From JACCTU01 sp963788055 (GTDB taxonomy: Bacteria; Actinomycetota; Thermoleophilia; Gaiellales; Gaiellaceae), in NCBI GenBank assembly GCA_963788055.1, contig CAWBFA010000003.1:124001-188000 (forward strand): a DNA stretch of 64,000 bases, given 5' to 3'. A program made the position numbers and the translations under genes. Of the stretch, positions 46,263 through 56,397 are shown one piece after another (position 1 is the stretch's first letter; every line of letters begins with the position of its first letter). The notes beneath the pieces were generated by a model, which worked only from the letters and a program-made list of their open reading frames with translations, was not told where the DNA came from and did not search any database.

Positions 46263-49200
46263 AGAGCCAGACCCGCATCAGGGACAGGAGCTGGTCCGTG
46301 TCGACGGGCTTCGTGATGTAGTCGGACGCGCCCGCCTCGATCGACTTCTCGCGGTCGCCCTTCATCGCCTTGGCCGTCAGCGCGATGATCGGCAGCTTCC
46401 TGAACCGATCCTGGGCGCGCATGGCGCGCGTGGTCTCGTAGCCGTCGAGCTCCGGCATCATCACGTCCATCAGCACGAGGTCGACGTCCGGGTGCTCCTC
46501 GAGCTTCGCGAGCCCCTCGTGGCCGTTCTCGCCGTAGACGACCTCCACCCCGTAGCCCTCGAGCACGCTCGCGAGCGCGAAGACGTTCCGCACGTCGTCG
46601 TCGACGATCAGGACCTTGCGGCCCTGGAAGACCGCATCGGCGCTGTGCAGCTGCTCGAGCACGCGGCGGCGCTCCGGCGGCAGATGGGACTCGACGCGGT
46701 GCAGGAAGAGCGCGGTCTCGTCGAGCAGCCGCTCGGGTGAGCGGACGTCCTTGACGATGATCGTCTCCGCGTACTTGCGGAGGCGGGTCTCCTCCTGGCG
46801 CGTGAGGTCTTTGCCCGTGTAGACGATCACGGGGATGGCGCGGTGCGCGTCGCTCTTCTTCACCTGCTCCAGGAGCGAGAAGCCACCTTTACCGGGAAGC
46901 TTCAGGTCGAGCACCATGCAGTCGAAGCGGGTCGTCTCGAGCGCGGCGAGCGCCTCTTCGCTCGAACCGACCGCGAAGACGTTCACGTCGTCGCCGACGC
47001 CGACGAGCTCGACGATCGCCTTGCGCTGCTCATCGTCGTCCTCGACGACGAGCAGGTTGCGTACGTCGCGGTCGATGAAGCGTTGCGATCGAGGCGAATG
47101 CGTCCTCGAGCCCCTCGCGCGCGACGGGCTTCTCGAGGAACGCAACGGCACCGGCCCGCAGAGCCTGCTGGCGGCCGTCGCCGCCGGAGACGATGTGCAC
47201 CGGAATGTGCCGCGTCGCCGGGTGGTGCTTCAGTCGGTCGAGCAGAGCCGCGCCGTCGATCACCGGCAGCTTCAGGTCGAGCACGATCGCGTCCGGCTTG
47301 TACTCGTGGGCGAGCGCGAGGCCGGTGTCGCCACGGAGGGCGACGAGCGTCTTGAACCCGCGCTCGCGAGCGACCTCCTGCACGGTGCGCGCGAACTCGG
47401 CGTCGTTCTCGACGACCAGGACGACCCGGTCGCCGTCACCGAGCTGCTCGCGGTCGTCGGGGACCTCGCTCGGCAGGAGCAGCGAGCTGTCGAACTCCTC
47501 GACCGGCTCGGCGGTCAGGTCGCCGTTCGTCACGGTCGGCAGCGCCGGGGGAGCGGGTGGCGCTCGCGCGGCGGCGCGTACGTCGCCGGGAGGTACAGCG
47601 TGAAGGACGAGCCCTTTCCGGGCGTCGACTCGACCCGGATCTCGCCGCCGAGCAGGACAGCGATCTCGCGGCTGATCGAGAGGCCGAGCCCCGTGCCGCC
47701 GTAGCGGCGGCTCGTCGTTCCGTCCGCCTGCTGGAACGCCTCGAAGATCAGGCGCAGCTTGTCGTGCGGGATCCCGATCCCCGTGTCGGAGACGACGAAG
47801 GCGACGACGCGCTCGGCGTGGTTCAGCTGCTCGATCATGTAGCGGTCGCCGGTCGGGCCCGCCTCGATCGTGAGCGCGACGCCTCCTTCGTCCGTGAACT
47901 TGAAGGCGTTCGACAGCAGGTTCCGGAGGATCTGCTCGAGCCGCTGCGGGTCCGTGACGACGGCCGGTGGGACGTTGACGCCGCTCACCGTGACCTCGAA
48001 GTCGATCCGCTTCTGCTCGGCGACGGGCTGGAACGCCCGCTCGATCCGCTCGCGAAGCTCGGTGAGCGGGATCTCCGACGCGGCGAGGTCCATCTTCCCG
48101 GCCTCCACCTTCGAGAGGTCGAGGATGTCGTTGATCAGGTCGAGCAGGTCCGCACCTGCAGCGTGGATCGTCGACGAGAACTCGATCTGCTTCTGGCTGA
48201 GGTTGCCGTCCGGGTTGTCCGCCAGCAGCTTCGCGAGGATCAGCAGCGAGTTGAGCGGCGTCCGCAGCTCGTGCGACATGTTCGCGAGAAACTCGCTCTT
48301 GTACTTCGACGAGAGCGCGAGCTGCTCGGCCTTCTCCTCGAGCGCCGCGCGGGCGAGCTCGATCTCGTGGTTCTTGATCTCGATCCGCGCGTTCTGTTCC
48401 TCGAGCTGGCGCGCCTTCTCCTCGAGCTCCTCGTTCGTCTGCTGAAGCTCCTCCTGCTGCTGCTGGAGCAGCTCCTCGGAGGCGCGCAGCGTCGCTGCGG
48501 TCTCCTCGAGCTCCTCGTTTCGCTGCTGGAGCTCCTCCTGCTGCGTCTGCAGCTCCTCGGACTGGCTCTGCAGCTCCTGCGCCAGCGACTGCGACTGGTC
48601 GAGCAGCTCCTCGGTCCGCATGTTCGCCTGGATGGTGTTCAGGACCACGCCGATCGTCTCGGCGAGTTGCTCCATGAACGTCAGCTGCACCGGCGTGAAA
48701 GCGTGGAACGTGGCGAGCTCGATCACGGCCATCACGTCGTCCTCGAAGAGGACGGGCATCACGATGATGTTGCGCGGCACCGCTTCGCCGAGCGCCGACG
48801 CGATGCGGATGTAGTCGTCGGGCGGGTCGGTGATCAGGATCGGCAGCTTCTCGAGGGCTGCCTGGCCGACGAGCGCCTCTCCGACCTTGAACTTGCTCGA
48901 GACCTTCTTGCGCTCCTTGTAGCCGTAGCTCGAGACGAGCCGGAGCTTCGCCTCGTCCCCCTCGCCCTCGGCGACGAAGAACGCGCCGTGGTGCGCGGAG
49001 ACGAGCGGCGTGAGCTCGCTCATGATCAGCCGCGAGACCGCCTTCAGGTCGCGCTGGCCCTGCATCATTCCACCGAACCGGGCGAGGTTCGAGTTGAGCC
49101 AGTCCTGCTCTGCGTTCCGCTGCGTCGTGTCGCGGAGCGTGGCGATCATCTGGTTGACGTTGTCCTTGAGGTCGGAGACCTCGCCCTTCGCCTCGACGTC

Positions 49201-52131
49201 GATCGACCGCGTCAGGTCGCCCTGGGTCACCGCGGTCGACACGTCCGCGATCGCGCGGACCTGCGTCGTGAGCGAGCCGGCCATGAAGTTGACGTTCTCG
49301 GTCAGGTCGCGCCACACGCCGCTGACGTCCTCGACCTCGGCCTGGCCGCCGAGCTGGCCCTCGGTGCCGACCTCGCGGGCCACGCGAGTGACCTCCGCTG
49401 CGAACGTCGAGAGCTGGTCGACCATCGTGTTGATGGTCTCCTTGAGCTCCAGGAGCTCGCCGCGCACCTCGACGGTGATCTTCCGACTCAGGTCGCCTTC
49501 GGCCACGGCGGTCGTGACCTCTGCGATGTTCCGCACCTGCGACGTCAGCGAGCCGGCCATGAAGTTCACGTTCTCGGTCAGGTCGCGCCAGACGCCCGTC
49601 ACGCCTTCGACCTCGGCCTGCCCGCCGAGCTGGCCTTCGGTGCCGACCTCGCGCGCGACGCGTGTCACCTCTGCTGCGAACGAGCGCAGCTGGTCGACCA
49701 TCGTGTTGATCGTCTCCTTGAGCTCGAGCACCTCGCCGCGCACGTCGACGGTGATCTGCTTCGAGAGGTCGCCGGTCGCGACGGCGGTCGTGACCTCGGC
49801 GATGTTCCGCACCTGTGAGGTGAGGTTGCCGGCGAGGGTGTTCACGTTGTCGGTCAGGTCCTTCCAGACGCCCGAGACGCCCTTGACCTTTGCCTGGCCG
49901 CCGAGCTGGCCCTCGGTGCCGACCTCGCGCGCCACGCGTGTGACCTCGTCGGCGAACTCGGAGAGCTGGTCGACCATCCGGTTGACGGTGTTCTTCAGCT
50001 CTGCGACTTCGCCGGCCGCCTCGACCGTGATCTTGCGCGAGAGGTCGCCGTTGGCGACTGCGGTCGTGACCTCGGCGATGTTCCGCACCTGGCCGGTCAG
50101 GTTGCCGGCGAGCGTGTTGACGTTCTCGGTCAGGTCGCGCCAGACGCCGCTGACGTCCTTGACCTGCGCCTGCCCCCCGAGGCGGCCTTCGGTGCCGACC
50201 TCGCGCGCCACGCGCGTGACCTCGTCGGCGAACGTCGAGAGCTGGCCGACCATCGTGTTCACGGTGTTCTTCAGCTCGAGCACCTCGCCCTTGACGTCGA
50301 CGGTCACCTTCTTCGAGAGGTCGCCGGTCGCGACCGCGGTCGTGACCTCCGCGATGTTTCGCACCTGTGCGGTGAGGTTCGAGGCCATGAAGTTGACGCT
50401 CTCGGTCAGGCCGCGCCACGTCCCGCTGACGCCCACGACTTGCGCCTGGCCGCCGAGCTGGCCCTCGGTGCCGACCTCGCGAGCGACGCGGGTCACCTCG
50501 TCGGCGAACGCGGAGAGCTGCTCGACCATGGTGTTGATCGTGTTCTTGAGCGCAGCGACCTCGCCCGCGGCCTCGACCGTGATCTGCTTCGTCAGGTCGC
50601 CCTTCGCGACCGCGGTCGTGACCTCGGCGATGTTCCGCACCTGGCTCGTGAGGTTGCCGGCGAGCGTGTTCACGTTCTCGGTCAGCGCGCGCCAGACGCC
50701 CGAAACGCCCTCGACCTCGGCCTGGCCGCCGAGGCGGCCGTCGGTACCGACCTCGCGGGCCACGCGGGTGACCTCGTCGGCGAACGTCGAGAGCTGGTCG
50801 ACCATCGTGTTGACGGTCTCCTTCAGCTCCGCGACCTCACCGGCGGCCTCGACCGTGATCTTGCGCGAGAGGTCGCCGTTCGCGACCGCGGTCGTGACCT
50901 CTGCGATGTTCCGCACCTGGGAGGTGAGGTTGCCCGCGAGCGTGTTCACGTTGTCGGTCAGGTCCTTCCAGACGCCCGAGACGCCTTCGACGTAGGCCTG
51001 GCCGCCGAGCTGACCCTGCGTGCCGACCTCGCGCGCCACGCGCGTGACCTCGGACGAGAACGAGCGGAGCTGGTCGACCATCGTGTTGATGGTCTCCTTG
51101 AGCTCGAGCACCTCGCCCTTGACGTCGACAGTGATCTTGCGCGAGAGGTCGCCGTTCGCGACGGCGGTCGTGACGTTCGCGATGTTCCGCACCTGCGAGG
51201 TGAGGTTGCCGGCGAGCGTGTTCACGTTCTCCGTCAGGTCGCGCCAGACCCCCGAAACGCCGCGAACCTGCGCCTGTCCGCCGAGGATGCCCTCGTTGCC
51301 GACCTCGCGGGCGACACGCGTCACCTCGTCCGCGAACGTCGCGAGCTGGTCGACCATCGTGTTCACGGTCTCCTTCAGCTCAGCGACCTCGCCCTTGACG
51401 TCGACCGTCACCTTCTTGCTCAGGTCGCCCTGCGCTACCGCGGTCGTCACGTCGGCGATGTTCCGCACCTGCGAGGTGAGGTTCGACGCCATCTGGTTGA
51501 CGGAGTCCGTGAGGTCCTTCCAGACACCCGAGACGCCCTTCACACGCGCCTGCCCGCCGAGCTTCCCTTCGGTGCCGACCTCGCGCGCGACGCGCGTCAC
51601 CTCCGCGGCGAACGCGGACAGCTGGTCGACCATCGCGTTCACGGTCGAGCCGATCCGGGCGAACTCGCCCTTCACCGGCTGGCCGTCGATCTCGAGCACC
51701 ATCTTCTGGGAGAGGTCGCCGTCCGCCACGGCGTCGAGCACGCGACCCACCTCGCGCGTCGGCCGTGAGAGATCGTCGATCAGCGAGTTGAGCGCCTCCA
51801 GGCTCTCCGCCCAGGAGCCCGAGACGCCCTGCACCTTCGCGCGCGTCGTCAGGCGTCCGTCGCGGCCGACGACGTTGCTCACCCGCACGAGCTCCTTCGT
51901 CGTCCGCTCGCGTGCTTCGGCCAGCTCGTTGAAGGCTCGGCCGAGCTCGCCCACGATCCCGGCCTTGCGCGTCGAGAGCCGAATCCCCTGCTCGCCGTCG
52001 CCGGCGGCTTTCAGCGCATTGAGCAGCGCTTCCAGTTCCTGAGTCTTGACGGTGCCGTTCGTCGTCGGTCCGCCGGTCTTCGGTGCGGCGCTCGGCGCCG
52101 CTCGACGTCGTCTGCGCTCAGCTGCTGGCAA
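46255..52131 (-). CDS. Poly-HAMP hybrid histidine kinase with three receivers, two frame breaks
   Basis: About 1958 residues when restored. TTG 52131 has AGGAGGA upstream. No membrane helix is seen. After a basic N-terminus come HAMP-type units, eight of them exact 92-residue repeats (about residues 222-957), then GAF (about 1000-1160), a Gln/Glu coiled coil (about 1190-1260), HisKA (MSHELRTPLNS near 1285), HATPase_c (NLLSNAFKFTDEGG, GGTGLGLSISREIA), and three receivers (AIVLDLKLPV, CMVLDLKLPGK, LVLMDVMMPELDG). A -1 shift near 47555 separates kinase and receiver 1, and a +1 shift near 47085 separates receivers 1 and 2; both joins are seamless once corrected. Resembles soluble Nik1-type kinases. 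It heads the CheR-CheB-kinase operon. Confidence 0.85.
49261..51468 (-). repeat. Eight tandem 276-bp units encoding HAMP repeats
   Basis: Each unit codes for 92 residues with the frame VRNIAEVTTAVAxGDLS..., EVTRVAREVGTEG, LGGQAxVxGVSGVW, LTENVNxLAGNLTSQ. Eight units fit 2208 bp exactly without gaps; diverged units flank both ends. The same period on DNA makes the array prone to recombination and misassembly. Confidence 0.9.
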
Positions 52132-52294
52132 AGCCGGTTCCTCCTAGTGGGCGAAGGGATGCGGGTCCGCGCGCCTGGGGGGTCGCCTGGCGGGCGGGTC
52201 GAGGGGTCGTTGAACGTATTCCCTCCACGGGACGCTTGTATTCAAAGTCGCTTGGACGAGTCCTACGAGCATGGACGACCCCGAGGGGCCGAAT
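52132..52294. promoter_or_regulatory. Upstream region of the hybrid kinase operon
   Basis: Apart from the AGGAGGA ribosome site near 52145, the notable element is a direct repeat of GTATTC (about 52217 and 52240, plus-strand reading) roughly two helical turns apart in a locally AT-richer patch, a layout typical of response-regulator sites. No clear -35/-10 pair was identified. Confidence 0.3.
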
Positions 52295-53263
52295 CTACCT
52301 GCTCAGCGCGCGATTCAGGTCGTCCCAGAGCTCCTCCAGGGGCTCGAGGCCGACACTCAGGCGGACGAGGTTGTCCGGGACGCGCTCGCCCTCCCAGCGG
52401 CGACGGGTCTCGATGGTCGAGCGGGCGCCGCCGAGGCTCGTTGCGTTCGTGATCTTGCGGGTGCCGGACTCGACGTTGCGGGCAGCGTCACCGCCGCCGG
52501 CGACGTCGAAGGAGAGCAGACCGCCGAAGCCTGGGTAGCGCACGCGCTCGACCCGGTCGTGGGCGTTGAGGCGCTCGGCGATCGCGGTTGCGTTCTCGGT
52601 GTGCCGGCGCATCCGGACCTCGAGGGTCGCGAGGCCGCGGTGGAGGAGCCAGGCGTTGTCGGGCGCGGCGATGATCCCAGTGCGGCCCCGAGCGTCCTGG
52701 AGTCGGCGCGCATCGCTGGGGTCCCGGCAGACGACCGCCCCGAGCACGACATCGTGGTGCCCGGTCAGGAACTTCGTCGCAGAGTGGAGGACGTAGTCGG
52801 CGCCACGCTCGAGCGCACGGAGGTACACGGGCGTCGAGGCGGTCGCGTCGACGAGCACGCGTGCCGGGTGGCGCGCTGCGGCCTCGAAGTCGGGCATCGT
52901 CAGGAAGGGATTCGAAGGCGCCTCGAGCCAGATCAGATCGACGCCGTCAGGAGGCGGGCCGGTCTGGTCGAACTCGACGAACCGCAGCCCCCAGGTCTCG
53001 AGCTCGCGGAAGAGCAGGGTCGTTCCGTAGTAGCCGCCCTGCGCCAGCCCGATCGTCGAGCCCGGTCGGAGGAACGCCAGCACGACCGCGGTCGCCGCGC
53101 CCGTCCCCGACGCGAAGAGCAGTGCGTCGCCGCCTTCGAGCTCGCCGAGCGCCCGCTCGGCGGCGGACTGCGTCGGGTTCCCGTAGCGCGCGTAGTGATA
53201 CTCGCCGGGCTCGCCGTCCTCGTACGGCCAGATCGTGGACCGATCGAGCGGCGGCACCGTCAC
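52295..53263 (-). CDS. Cys/Met-metabolism PLP enzyme (cystathionine gamma-synthase-like)
   Basis: 322 residues. YGNPTQSAAERALGELEGGD, GGYYGTTLLFRELETWGL, WLEAPSNPFL, the PLP-lysine motif LHSATKFLTGHHDVV, and NATSLGGARSTIETRRRW (phosphate and substrate site) identify the family. It is about 60 residues shorter than typical CGS at the N-terminus, where the tetramer contacts lie. GTG 53263 follows TAGAGT (53270-53275) by six bases. Could be cystathionine gamma-synthase/lyase or methionine gamma-lyase; the sequence alone does not decide. Confidence 0.83.
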   Translation of the reverse strand: MTVPPLDRSTIWPYEDGEPGEYHYARYGNPTQSAAERALGELEGGDALLFASGTGAATAVVLAFLRPGSTIGLAQGGYYGTTLLFRELETWGLRFVEFDQTGPPPDGVDLIWLEAPSNPFLTMPDFEAAARHPARVLVDATASTPVYLRALERGADYVLHSATKFLTGHHDVVLGAVVCRDPSDARRLQDARGRTGIIAAPDNAWLLHRGLATLEVRMRRHTENATAIAERLNAHDRVERVRYPGFGGLLSFDVAGGGDAARNVESGTRKITNATSLGGARSTIETRRRWEGERVPDNLVRLSVGLEPLEELWDDLNRALSR

Positions 53264-53316
53264 GGCGCGACTCTAACGGCGGCGAGTGCCTTAGCCGACA
53301 CGCCCGTCCGGGCCGC

Positions 53317-53339
53317 GTCTCGGGACCTGGTCCCAAGAC
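53317..53339. repeat. Palindromic repeat, copy 1
   Basis: A 23-base near-perfect palindrome centred on GGGACCTGGTCCC, with outer arms GTCT and AGAC. A second copy lies 100 bases to the right. REP-like in appearance. Confidence 0.5.
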
Positions 53340-53439
53340 ACGGCTCGGATGGACGTCGACCTGTCACGGATCGCGAACGGTCAGGTCACAACGGTCGCGG
53401 GCGCCCGCATTCGACCTGCCTCTCCCGCCCTTCTGGGCC

Positions 53440-53462
53440 ACGTCCTGGGACCTGGTCCCGAG
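53440..53462. repeat. Palindromic repeat, copy 2
   Basis: Same GGGACCTGGTCCC core and AGAC arm as copy 1, in the leader region just upstream of the carboxyltransferase gene. Between the copies are GACCTG and CAGGTC motifs, so the pair looks like a small composite element. Confidence 0.5.
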
Positions 53463-53508
53463 ACGCGGCCGCTCGGGACGGCGAACGCCGTGGAGTACGC
53501 TCCGCGCC

Positions 53509-55095
53509 ATGGCCGCGACGGACGAGAGCCCGCCGCAGACGAACGACTCGACGCGGGGAAAGCTCGAGCAGCTGCGCGAGCTGCGGGACCGGGCTCTGCA
53601 CGCAGGGAGTGAAAGCTCGGTCGAGAAACACCGCGCAGCCGGGAAGCTCCTCGCCCGGGAACGCGTCGTCCGCCTCCTCGACCCGGGCTCCTTCGTCGAG
53701 CTCGACCGCTACGTCCGCCACCGCGAGTCGAACTTCGGGATGCTCGAGCGCCGGCCCTACGGCGATGCGGTCGTCACCGGCTACGGGACGATCTTCGGCC
53801 GCAAGGTGTTCGTCTTCTCTCAGGACTTCACCGTCTTCGGTGGAAGCCTGTCCGAAGTCTTCGCGGAGAAGATCTGCAAGGTGATGGACCTCGCGGCGAA
53901 GTTCGGCTGCCCCGTGATCGGGATCAACGACTCGGGCGGCGCGCGGATCCAGGAGGGCGTCGTCTCCCTGGCCGGCTACGCCGAGATCTTCTGGCGGAAC
54001 GTCCAATGCTCGGGAGTGATCCCGCAGATCAGCCTCGTGATGGGCCCGTCGGCCGGCGGCGCCGTCTACTCGCCCGCGATCACCGACTTCGTGCTGATGG
54101 TCGAGGGGACGTCGTACATGTTCATCACCGGCCCCGACGTGGTGAAGACGGTGACGGGCGAGGAGGTCAGCTTCGAGGAGCTCGGCGGTGCCGCGACGCA
54201 CGCCAGCCGATCCGGCGTCGCGCATTTCAGCTCGCCGGACGAGGAGTCCGCTCTCGACGACGCGCGCTACCTCCTCAGCTTCCTTCCGCAGAACAACCTC
54301 GACCCGCCGCCGTACACGGAGCCGTCCGACCCCGTCGACCGCGAGGACCCCGAGCTCGACACGATCGTCCCTGACGACCCCGCCCATCCGTACGACATCA
54401 AGCACGTGGTCGCGCGCGTCGTCGACGGCGGAGAGTTTCTCGAGGTGCACGAGCGATGGGCGCAGAACATCGTCGTCGGCTTCGCGCGCCTCGGAGGACA
54501 CTCGGTGGGGGTCGTCGGCAACCAGCCCCGTGCGCTCGCGGGCGTGCTCGACATCGACAGCTCGGTCAAGGCCGCTCGGTTCGTGCGCTGCTGCGACGCC
54601 TTCAACATCCCGCTGGTGACCTTCGTCGACGTGCCGGGGTTCCTGCCGGGGACGGCGCAAGAGTGGGGCGGCATCATCCGCCACGGCGCCAAGCTGCTCT
54701 ACGCCTACGCGGAGGCCACCGTCCCGAAGCTCGCCGTGATCACGCGCAAGGCGTACGGGGGCGCCTACGACGTCATGAGCTCGAAGCACATCCGCGCCGA
54801 CTTCAACTTCGCCTGGCCAACGGCCGAAGTCGCCGTCATGGGTCCCGAGGGCGCGGTCAACATCGTGTTCCGCCGCGAGCTGGCCGACGCGGCCGACCCC
54901 GACGCGCGCCGCCGAGAGCTGATCGCCGACTACAGAGAGCGCTTCGCGAACCCGTACGCGGCCGCTGAGCGCGGCTACGTCGACGATGTGATCGAGCCAC
55001 GCCGAACGCGGCCCGTGCTGATCGACGCGCTCGAGACGGCGCTGACGAAGCGCGAAGAGCGCCCGCAACGCAAGCACGGCAACATTCCGCTCTAA
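53509..55095 (+). CDS. Acyl-CoA (acetyl/propionyl-CoA) carboxylase beta subunit, carboxyltransferase
   Basis: 528 residues. ATG 53509 is seven bases after TACGCT (53496-53501). Both crotonase-like halves are complete: N-half with VFSQDFTVFGGSLSE, GINDSGGARIQEGV, and MGPSAGGAVYSPAI; C-half with GVVGNQPRALAGVLDIDSS, FVDVPGFLPGTAQEWGGIIR, and ITRKAYGGAYDVMSSKH. It moves CO2 from carboxybiotin to acyl-CoA, working with the biotin-carrying alpha subunit at 60177. Propionyl-CoA carboxylase PccB/AccD5 is the closest type by eye. Confidence 0.92.
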   Translation: MAATDESPPQTNDSTRGKLEQLRELRDRALHAGSESSVEKHRAAGKLLARERVVRLLDPGSFVELDRYVRHRESNFGMLERRPYGDAVVTGYGTIFGRKVFVFSQDFTVFGGSLSEVFAEKICKVMDLAAKFGCPVIGINDSGGARIQEGVVSLAGYAEIFWRNVQCSGVIPQISLVMGPSAGGAVYSPAITDFVLMVEGTSYMFITGPDVVKTVTGEEVSFEELGGAATHASRSGVAHFSSPDEESALDDARYLLSFLPQNNLDPPPYTEPSDPVDREDPELDTIVPDDPAHPYDIKHVVARVVDGGEFLEVHERWAQNIVVGFARLGGHSVGVVGNQPRALAGVLDIDSSVKAARFVRCCDAFNIPLVTFVDVPGFLPGTAQEWGGIIRHGAKLLYAYAEATVPKLAVITRKAYGGAYDVMSSKHIRADFNFAWPTAEVAVMGPEGAVNIVFRRELADAADPDARRRELIADYRERFANPYAAAERGYVDDVIEPRRTRPVLIDALETALTKREERPQRKHGNIPL

Positions 55096-56306
55096 GCTAC
55101 GGCCTCGCCGATCGGCCGAGGATCGTCCGGCCGGTGCACGTGCACGCGGCACTGCCCTTCCCGCTTCGACGCGTAGAGCGCCGCGTCCGCCGCGCGGTAG
55201 AGGTCGTGCCGCGCGACACCCGGGAACAGGGCGAGCCCGCAGGAGAGCCGCAGCCGCTCGCCCTCGACAGGCTCGAGCGCGGCGACCCGTTCGAGGATCG
55301 CGGTCGCGGTCGCGAAGGCAGCAGACTCGCGGCTGCCGGGAAGCAGAAGCGCGAACTCGTCGCCGCCGACGCGGAACGCCTCGCCGCCGTGCCGGAGCGT
55401 CGACGCGGCGCGCTCGAGCAGCTGGTCGCCGACTGCGTGCCCGCGGGTGTCGTTGACGTGTTTGAGGTCGTCGACGTCCAGCAGGCACAGCGCGAGGCGA
55501 GAGCCGTCGCGCGCGGCATTGTCGAGCTCGGTCTGGAGCCGCTCGTGGAAGTGGCGCTGGTTGCCCAGACCCGTGAGCCCGTCGGTCAGGGCGAGCTGGG
55601 TCGCCACGAGCGCGGCCTGCATCGACCGCTCGTACAAGGCGACCGCGAGGAGCGGGCCCACGAGCGCGAGTGCGAGGAGCGGCGAGCGCTCCCAGAGCAC
55701 GACGAGCATCAGCGCACCCGAGGCCATGATCGCGAACGGGAAGAGCGTCGCGCGGGCGGTCGCGGCGATCAGCGGAGCGAACGGCCGCTCCTCGACGCGG
55801 GCGATCGCCGCCGTGACGAGCAGGAGGTTCACCGCGTAGTACGCGGCGGTCGCCGCGGCCACGCACGCGACGAGGCGCGCGACGGAGTCTCCCTCGAGCT
55901 GCGCGGCGACACCGCCGGCCGCGCCTGCAGAGAGCGCGTACACCGGCCCGTTGTAGAGCAGCCGAATCCGAGGACGACGCTGGGCGATGTCCACCGCGAC
56001 GCGGACCGCCAGCGCGACGATCGTCGCCTCGGCGGCGCCGAACATCACCGCCGCGCCGATGAAGAAGACGGCCGAGAGCGCCACGCGGCCGGCCGGCAGA
56101 CCCCGGAGGCGAATCGGCGACGCCTCGACGAGCACACCAGCGGCGAACACCGCGGCAAGTGCGGCCCAGGTCGAAGCCGGCGGCGGGTCCACGACGAGGA
56201 CGGCGAGCGAGAAGGCGGTCGCGGCTGAGCCGGCCAGCGCGACCGGCGCGAGCAACGGCAGCGCGCGTCGAAGCGAGGAGTGCTCGCGGTCGCGTTGGAC
56301 GTTCAC
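55092..56306 (-). CDS. Membrane diguanylate cyclase (GGDEF)
   Basis: 404 residues. Six or more helices (about residues 15-235) form a membrane sensor like that of the neighbouring GGDEF-HD-GYP protein (both contain the stretch LFPFAIMASGA/ IVPFALMASAS and ERSPLLALALVGPLLAVALY). The GGDEF domain has TDGLTGLGNQRHFHERL, LLDVDDLKHVND and the active motif RVGGDEFALL. The inhibitory RxxD site reads RHGG, so product inhibition is probably absent. It makes c-di-GMP. GTG 56306; tail-to-tail overlap of 4 bases with the carboxyltransferase. Confidence 0.9.
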   Translation of the reverse strand: MNVQRDREHSSLRRALPLLAPVALAGSAATAFSLAVLVVDPPPASTWAALAAVFAAGVLVEASPIRLRGLPAGRVALSAVFFIGAAVMFGAAEATIVALAVRVAVDIAQRRPRIRLLYNGPVYALSAGAAGGVAAQLEGDSVARLVACVAAATAAYYAVNLLLVTAAIARVEERPFAPLIAATARATLFPFAIMASGALMLVVLWERSPLLALALVGPLLAVALYERSMQAALVATQLALTDGLTGLGNQRHFHERLQTELDNAARDGSRLALCLLDVDDLKHVNDTRGHAVGDQLLERAASTLRHGGEAFRVGGDEFALLLPGSRESAAFATATAILERVAALEPVEGERLRLSCGLALFPGVARHDLYRAADAALYASKREGQCRVHVHRPDDPRPIGEAVA

Positions 56307-56397
56307 CTGTTACCCCCGTCGTCGACGTGCGCACTGATTCTGCAGCGCGCGAGGGCCCGGGGGATCACCCGGACGAGTAGTCCGCCCGTCCGCGCGT

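Noticed and set aside
47030..50419. A long 1129-codon minus-strand frame through the HAMP array
   Set aside because: Most of it is an Arg/Gly/Asp-rich shadow of the repeats; only its last part (receiver 1) is real and belongs to the frameshifted kinase.
49261..51468. Regular repeats considered as a CRISPR-like or noncoding array
   Set aside because: The 276-bp period is in frame and codes for HAMP units throughout; there are no spacers.
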